From contig CP136061.1 of the NCBI GenBank assembly GCA_032622095.1, positions 95,353,345 to 95,417,344 on the forward strand: a stretch of 64,000 bases of DNA, given 5' to 3'. Origin of the DNA: Siphonodentalium dalli. Taxonomy: Eukaryota; Mollusca; Scaphopoda; Gadilida; Siphonodentaliidae. This document shows, piece after piece, positions 58,285-64,000 of the stretch. Under the pieces are notes generated by a model that saw nothing but the letters and a program-made list of their open reading frames with translations, was not told the DNA's origin and searched no databases. The stretch's first letter is position 1, and each line of letters opens with the position of its first letter. Both the position numbers and the translations under genes were made by a program.

Positions 58285-59437
58285 ATATACCGTTTTAAAT
58301 TTTGGGTTCTTCTCATGACCGCGACCAATATAAAGCCACGTCCATCGACCCGCATATGCACGCATGTGGATGGTTCAACGTCCGCAATGGGTCGAGCGGA
58401 ATGCATTCAAATGAGTCAAAAACGTGGCGAACTTCACCTGGGGATTATACAGAAATCCATAATCCGGTGAAGAATAATCTTCACGGACCACTCAGCGGCT
58501 TTGTGCGATGATGGTATATATTTAAAAAATTGCCGGCCACTTTGAATCTGTCGACCATTATGATTGGTTTGTTGCGAATTTTTTTTTTTATCATTTCAAA
58601 TTTCATGCTTGCATCATAAAATGAACGATTATTTTTACTATTTGACACTTAGCCGGCCTAATGTATGGCATAATAGTCCAATTTTATTTGTATTGTAAAT
58701 ATCCATCAATTACATCAAATATTGTCAAAGTAAAACAAGTTGTTGATCGCTTTGATCCAGAAAAAATCCTTTATTAAAAACTGTCTTGTTGTCCGGATTT
58801 AATGCACTTTGGTGTACCAATAAGTCCTTTGATGATGACGATGATGACAGCTATACGTGTGCTTTATTTTTCTCGGAAACCTCAACAGGAAGTTATCGAC
58901 AAATAGAACTGCGTCGACGGCCCGTCTTCATTTAAATCACCATCACGTATATATGTATTAACCGACTAAACCAGTTTTCAACAAAGAAAACACGTTCGAT
59001 ACCAAATCCCTTGGAAACAGTTAGGTTGCACAACTGTCATACTGTACAATCCTACGCGAACATGGTGCATGACAATTATGTGCCCAAGAAAAAAAAAACA
59101 TTTCGAATCGGTCTTTGATTTTGTTATTGCCATGCCACTGTATGACGTGGACGTCTTTTTCCTGGGGGGTACAACTTGACACGTTATCGGCTACCGTTTA
59201 GGCCGCGATTAGTGATAAGGTCCCACTGATCACAGAGTACGTCATTACAATAGAGCTGTTGGTGACATATCCTCGACACAGAGATATTAGTCAGTCTTCC
59301 CTATGCTACTGTCATATTCCCTTGGAAATAACCAAAATAACTCAAACACATATTTGGCATTAGTGCGACGCTAGATACCATTTTATGGCACACGATGCTC
59401 AAGTCACAACACTTAATGTCTTGCCTTTGTCCAACAG
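58285..59437. other. Gene-free stretch
   Basis: No exon is recognised. A 69-codon plus-strand frame at 58302-58511 is not assigned. A GATGATGACGATGATGAC tract lies near 58,831-58,848. Any C-terminal tyrosine-recombinase sequence belonging to the element to the right appears to be lost. Confidence 0.4.
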
Positions 59438-59644
59438 TTATGTGAGATACAAAGCGACATGAATATGCGCAGCAGGCAACGGACATCCCCCTTTATTGAG
59501 GATGAAGTCTTTCCATTTCTTATATGCATAATGATATTGTGTCACCGTATTGTCACTCCTGGATTTGATCAGAAAATCAACCATTTTCCCAGCCAACCGC
59601 TGCAGCTCTACCGAGTCAATGCCAACATTCTCCAGCTCCTCCAA
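59438..59644 (-). pseudogene. DIRS-type tyrosine recombinase, N-terminal fragment
   Basis: The 68-codon frame encodes a SAM-like N-terminal domain as found in tyrosine recombinases of DIRS retrotransposons and related cellular copies: LAGKMVDFLIKSRSDNTVTQY, then a YKKWKDFI segment and HVALYLT, followed by a stop. The catalytic C-terminal half (Arg...His-x-x-Arg...Tyr) is not found downstream. It is in the same orientation as the RNase H fragment at 61110-61875 and in the expected order for DIRS elements (RT-RH-YR), so both probably come from one insertion. Confidence 0.7.
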
Positions 59645-59691
59645 AACTAGTCATTTTATATTGACATCTGCAAAAAAACAATAATCGTTAA

Positions 59692-61098
59692 GAGGGAGGT
59701 AAAGTGGCACAATTCCAGAAATGGCGACCGGTTGAAATTCATGTATTTTTGTTTGAAAAGACCAAAAAATTTAAAATATATTTGTTCATAGACATACTAC
59801 AATAATCAAAGATTAAGTATATCTGATAAAGCAATAAATTTGTCATTCCGAAAAAGATGCATTTGAACGTCAAAACAACACAACATTTTTGAGATGAAAA
59901 TACTCACTGGTAAGAATATCAAATAGCCAACAGGAGGTATCAACAGGTAGCTAATACTCCCATGCAGTGACAACGCGTAGCGGATTTCCTAGTTTCAAAC
60001 CTAAAACTCCAGAATTTTTAACTTAATATATGTAAACAAACCGCCCAAAAAGACAGCCATTTGCAAGAACTATTTCAGAAAACTATGGAGCACCACTTTA
60101 CTATCAAAAATACATGTATGCAAAAATGTACAGTCCCAATACCATGCACAGCGAAATAGCTTTTCATACTTCCTGTTTACCTATCTTCGTGAGTTTCGAT
60201 TTCGGCTGAAAATAAACAAGAAATTCCCTTTGCAATCTTCAGCTGTACGTGTCGATCAATAAAGCGATCGTCAATAACTTTTTGATGTATCTAACACACA
60301 CGTATATACTATGTTGTATCAATATATTGATTCCTTACCGGCCAAACGTTGACAATTTATTAGATTGATGTTTATTTCGCGGGGAGAATTTACCAGGAAG
60401 GCGGAAGTCACCCAACAACCACGTTAGATGTAACTACGCCAAATTTCAATCACGCGGTCGGTAATTTAAACCATACAAGAAAGATGATATCAACATTTAA
60501 TAATATCCAGGTGTAACTTTTCTGCCATACGGTGTAAGTATTTGACATTAACATTACGTATTATGTGATATTATTACTTAATATCGTATATATATATTCC
60601 GAACTATTTCGGCGGAGTGATATGTTTATTGCATAGTTTGTTATGTTTACGTCGAAATTCCTGCGAGATTTTTCGTAAAACTTGATGCCGACTGTAAGTA
60701 ATCGATGGCGCGATCGCTTATGAAAACAATACAGTGTTACGCAACAAACGATTATCCAATTGTGTTATGGACCCTGTGTTGTCACAACAGTCAGTTCGTT
60801 TCATTTTCAACATTGTAAAATAAGCACATTTCTCAACACAGGAACGATAACTCCACCAATGGCGGACATAATTTCCCCAATTGCTGTTGTTCGTAAAGTT
60901 TTTTGAAGTGTGATATTTCGATAATGGGTACGTTTTTCGAAAATCGACGACGCCTTGTCACTAGATGGAATCAGGAATTACATGAAGGTACATTCATAGA
61001 TTCTGTAGTAAAAGTTATGAAGTCAGGATTTTGTCTCAAATTTTTAACATGGAAACCCTATGGGATAAAAATAATAAATTTTCCACTTTACCTCCCTC
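59692..61098. mobile_element. 1.4-kb TTAA-flanked element splitting the DIRS remnant
   Basis: TTAA at 59688-59691 and 61099-61102; ends GAGGGAGGTAAAGTGG and the complement CCACTTTACCTCCCTC. The 1,407-bp interior has no recognisable transposase; the only larger frame (60903-61139) is not protein-like. The ends resemble family 2 (2141-2546 and 3137-3536). Its position between RNase H and recombinase fragments means it inserted into the DIRS element after that element had arrived. Confidence 0.8.
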
Positions 61099-61109
61099 TT
61101 AAACCGAGT

Positions 61110-61875
61110 TCAAATAAATTCTCGGAAGTCTATATTTAGTATAGCGAATTCTGTTTCCGGTCTAAATTTGAACAAACCACACAGACTCTCCTCCTGACAT
61201 ACGACATCACCCATAAACATTACTCCTTTCACAAAATCGTGAAATTGACCTTGGCCTTTATAAATCATTGGCCAGTATGCCACAGAGATCCAATGCGGAA
61301 TCAAAAGCGTGCCTCTTTCTCCATTTTTCTCAAAAACATGAGGGACCATCTTTGGAGGAGGGACTAACCAATTTATCACACCAGACCACAATTGAGTAAA
61401 AGCGTTTATTCCGCTTGTTCCTGAACATGTACATTTTGAATTAAATAATTCGCATTTCGCGTTATTGCTGGTCGCGAATCTATCAACTTCGTTTTTGCCC
61501 CATTCAAAACTGACAAGATTAAACACTTCTGGTTTTATGGCCCAGTTATCAGTGTCTCGCGACTTACTGAGCTCATCTGCTCTGACATTAAGACTGCGGG
61601 GTATCCACATCACTCGCAAATTCATGTTATATTTTGTACGAATTTCGTCAATGTCTAATGCAATTTTATGCAAGCCTAAAACGTGGCTACCTCTCGGAAT
61701 AACATATGTCAAATTTCTGTTGTCTGTTTTGCAAAGAATATTACACCCGTTAAATCAGGTACCGAAATCGATCAATGCCCGCTTTAAAGCTTCGGCTTCT
61801 CTCCATGTGGAGCTTTGTTCGGATTCAAATTGATTCCAAAAACCAATAACTTGGTTATCAGTGGGACAACTCATG
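61110..61875 (-). pseudogene. DIRS-type retrotransposon RNase H region, degraded
   Basis: Reading leftward from about 61,875: the RNase H word SSTWREAEAL, then an in-frame TGA near 61,757, then TDNRNL, IPRGSHVLGL, NVRADELSKSRDTDNW and the region after RNase H typical of metazoan DIRS polyproteins (DRFATSNNAKCELFNSK, INAFTQLWSG, NWLVPPPKMV, LLIPHWISVAYWP). The catalytic aspartates of RNase H are visible in TDN and RADELS. One premature stop and loss of the upstream RT show that it is inactive. It runs to a stop at 61110, just inside the boundary with the TTAA element. Confidence 0.8.
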
Positions 61876-62637
61876 TCATTAAATTTTGGACATAAGAGTT
61901 ATCGTCCCTAGGCGATGGTCGCACTTTATTTTCGCTCCAAATGTTTATCAAATATCTTCAAATGTATCTTTCTGTGTGCTTACTAATTCATCACAGTGAT
62001 GGAGATGGAGACGCCGTTCGCGGAACGGACTATGTGGACATTATGATAATTCCATGTTGCTAATTGTGAGTTTTGACATCGCAGTTGACTCTTCCGACAA
62101 CTCTCAGTGACATTATTCATTTGTTTATATCGCCATATTGTTCACAGTATCGATTTGCTATGCACTCGGTATGGACAAGCACCTTTCTCTAATTGGGACC
62201 AGAAAAGGTGTGATAAACAACCACCAAGCCATCATGATTAGTGACGGACAGCACTGATTGGTGTATGAACAGTGATATCGAGCTAGACAGTGTTGCAGCC
62301 AACTAAGGTGTGAAAACAACATTGTGTCGAGACCTATTCAATAATTGATTAACTTTGTCTTGGAGATATCGCAGCGGTCAACAAGATTGTTGGTCCTGCA
62401 TAACAGCCCGAACAATAGGCAGTCAACAGAAAGCTGAGTGTGACAACGATATTGTGAATCACAAAAGACCCACTGTCGACAACCAAATTATTTCGCTTAC
62501 AACGATTTTAATTTGGTCACACTCACTAGCACCTACATATAAAATACTGGTCTTGCTTAGCGGTACCCAGTATTGGTGCACGGCTATGAACCTCGTCTGA
62601 CAACCTTGTTGAAAATCAGCATTCTCAGTCAATAGAC
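61876..62637. other. Gene-free stretch between two fragments
   Basis: No RT domain of the DIRS element is found here, so that element is truncated near 61,875. An 81-codon plus-strand frame at 62355-62600 has no recognisable family. Confidence 0.4.
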
Positions 62638-64000
62638 ATGGAAAACGAGACTACTGTTATAGGCGGAAAAACGTTCACCGTTCTGAGCAACACCACCTCA
62701 GCTAGTACTAACATTGCTGCTACTTATAGCACCCAGGCAGTTACCGGAACTCCAAACCGACATGATACGCCACGCACAACTTCGAGTGCCGAGAACCCAA
62801 CGTTGCCTCCAGATGACAATGGGAATGCTAACATAGATTATTATACACTGTTCATTATTATCAGCTCATCAACCTGCCGAGAGAGACATTTATATCTAAA
62901 CTAATCGAAGATGCATCAGATCACGTAAACCTCGAATCGTTACGTCAAAGTGTATTCGTCAGGGCTAGGCAGCAGTGTTCTGAACTCTGGGGTTACAAAC
63001 CCAAACCTCATATATATGCCAACGAAAAAGGGTGGCATTCCACTTGAGACGAAACTTGCAAAGGACATATATGTGCTGGCCCACTTCATTCACGGCGGCG
63101 CATTCGATGATATTAGAGACTGCATATCCAAATCAAACCAACGCCATGACAGTAATTCTGCAGAGAATAGTCAAGTTCCAATCTCGACATGTATCTGTGA
63201 CTCAGTGTGCATTCAGGAGAAGCTAGCAGATGTGCTTACCGACCTCACACTTATCAAAGCAAACTCAGCAACAGAGAACTCTTCCATAAACAAAAGACTC
63301 TGTAGCTTGGAGTCCTCACTTGCAGCAGTCACAAGCGACAAGAAGACAGTGTTCGATACACTGAACTCGCTGCAGCTTTCTATTGAAAGACTGCTCGAAA
63401 TATGTTCTACTAACTCGACATCGATCAAGGAAGCCAACGAAGCACAAAAAGCGTTAGATCTTGCCCAACAACGCATGCAAAGTGATAAATGCATGGGAAT
63501 TGACAATCTGAAATCACAAGTGAAGCTAATAAAAGATGACATTATAGCCAGTGATTCTGAACGAGAGCAAACGACAAAGACTTTGAACAATAAAATTGTG
63601 TCTCTCGGTAAAGTTTGTGTCAAATCAGATGCTCTCAACCAGAAATTGAACAACGTCTCTCAGAAATGTGCAAACACTGCAGGCAAAACCAAAGACTACA
63701 TTGATCTAGTTGAGAAAAATATATGCTCAGTCTTCGAGATATTCGCTGCAAACAGCATGGACAAATACAAAGAACTTACTAAGTTCGTGGAATCGCATTT
63801 GAAATTGATCTCAAGTGGTTCTCTGAGAAATTCATGGTTAAAAGGCGATTCCATTGCGATGGAACCATGGGATATGAAAGCGCCACCAACCTCGTTCTGC
63901 TCAGAAAATGTGTATGCACAATTTGATTCGTTTGATATGTGCAATGAACATGAATATAAAAGAACAGGCCAATCATCTTCAACTCCCAAATCCAGGAATC
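62638..64000 (+). CDS. Unidentified coiled-coil protein, partial, runs off window
   Basis: A plus-strand frame opens at 62929 and has an ATG at 63016 (MPTKKGGIPLETKLAKDIYV). It has no stop through base 64000, at least 328 codons. The middle (about 63,220-63,720) is rich in Leu, Lys, Ser, Asn and Gln with heptad-like spacing, suggesting a coiled coil. Two upstream open pieces in other frames (62638 onward, Ser/Thr-rich; and about 62,850-63,048) have similar composition and would be continuous with it only through frameshifts. It could be a retroelement ORF1/Gag-like protein or an exon of a host gene. The lack of stops over 1 kb makes chance unlikely. No domain is recognised. Confidence 0.55.

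Noticed and set aside
59301-59486. Continuation of the tyrosine recombinase in another frame
   Set aside because: The translation lacks catalytic recombinase motifs and does not align with the expected region by eye.

Overview
All repeats, splice sites and motifs below were found by eye; nothing was computed or searched. The window looks like AT-rich nuclear DNA of an invertebrate animal. It carries a split SLC16/MCT-type transporter gene with GT-AG introns, a Polinton-type protein-primed DNA polymerase gene with its own intron, a tRNA-derived SINE, fragments of a non-LTR retrotransposon and a DIRS-type retrotransposon, and many small inverted-repeat elements. A marine lophotrochozoan is a reasonable guess, but nothing here fixes the phylum.

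Layout. 1-18 kb is gene-poor and holds several miniature inverted-repeat elements (one TA-flanked, several TTAA-flanked) and two copies of an element with a 69-bp hairpin at each end. 18.2-20.6 kb is a 48/40-bp minisatellite. The only cellular gene I can assign is a plus-strand monocarboxylate-transporter-like gene with exons at 21315-21458, 40230-40982 and 43689-43867; its 5' exon(s) were not found. 44.8-49.4 kb looks like one large TIR element with others nested inside it. 50.6-52.4 kb is a SINE followed by an 18-bp minisatellite. 54-57 kb is a direct duplication flanking a broken LINE; one duplicate carries a TTAA element and the other preserves the empty site. 59.4-61.9 kb is a decayed DIRS element split by a 1.4-kb TTAA element. 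62.6-64 kb holds an unidentified open reading frame that runs off the window edge.

The main discovery candidate is at 23681-39327: a near-perfect 15.6-kb palindrome inside the transporter's 18.8-kb intron. Each ~7.8-kb arm carries an intact two-exon protein-primed family B DNA polymerase gene (1,523 codons) and a convergent 186-codon gene of unknown function. The arms differ at only a handful of positions that I noticed. They meet in a ~300-bp, extremely GC-rich repeat tract. The palindrome is flanked by a 6-bp direct repeat (TTTGTG) and has 5'-AG...CT-3' ends, which match the reported hallmarks of Polinton/Maverick integration. I recognise no integrase, packaging ATPase, protease or capsid gene. 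I infer a snap-back derivative of a Polinton end: a protein-primed replication product that folded back on itself and was then integrated as one unit. Its placement means that host pre-mRNA, or any element transcript crossing the axis, could form a kilobase-scale hairpin RNA.
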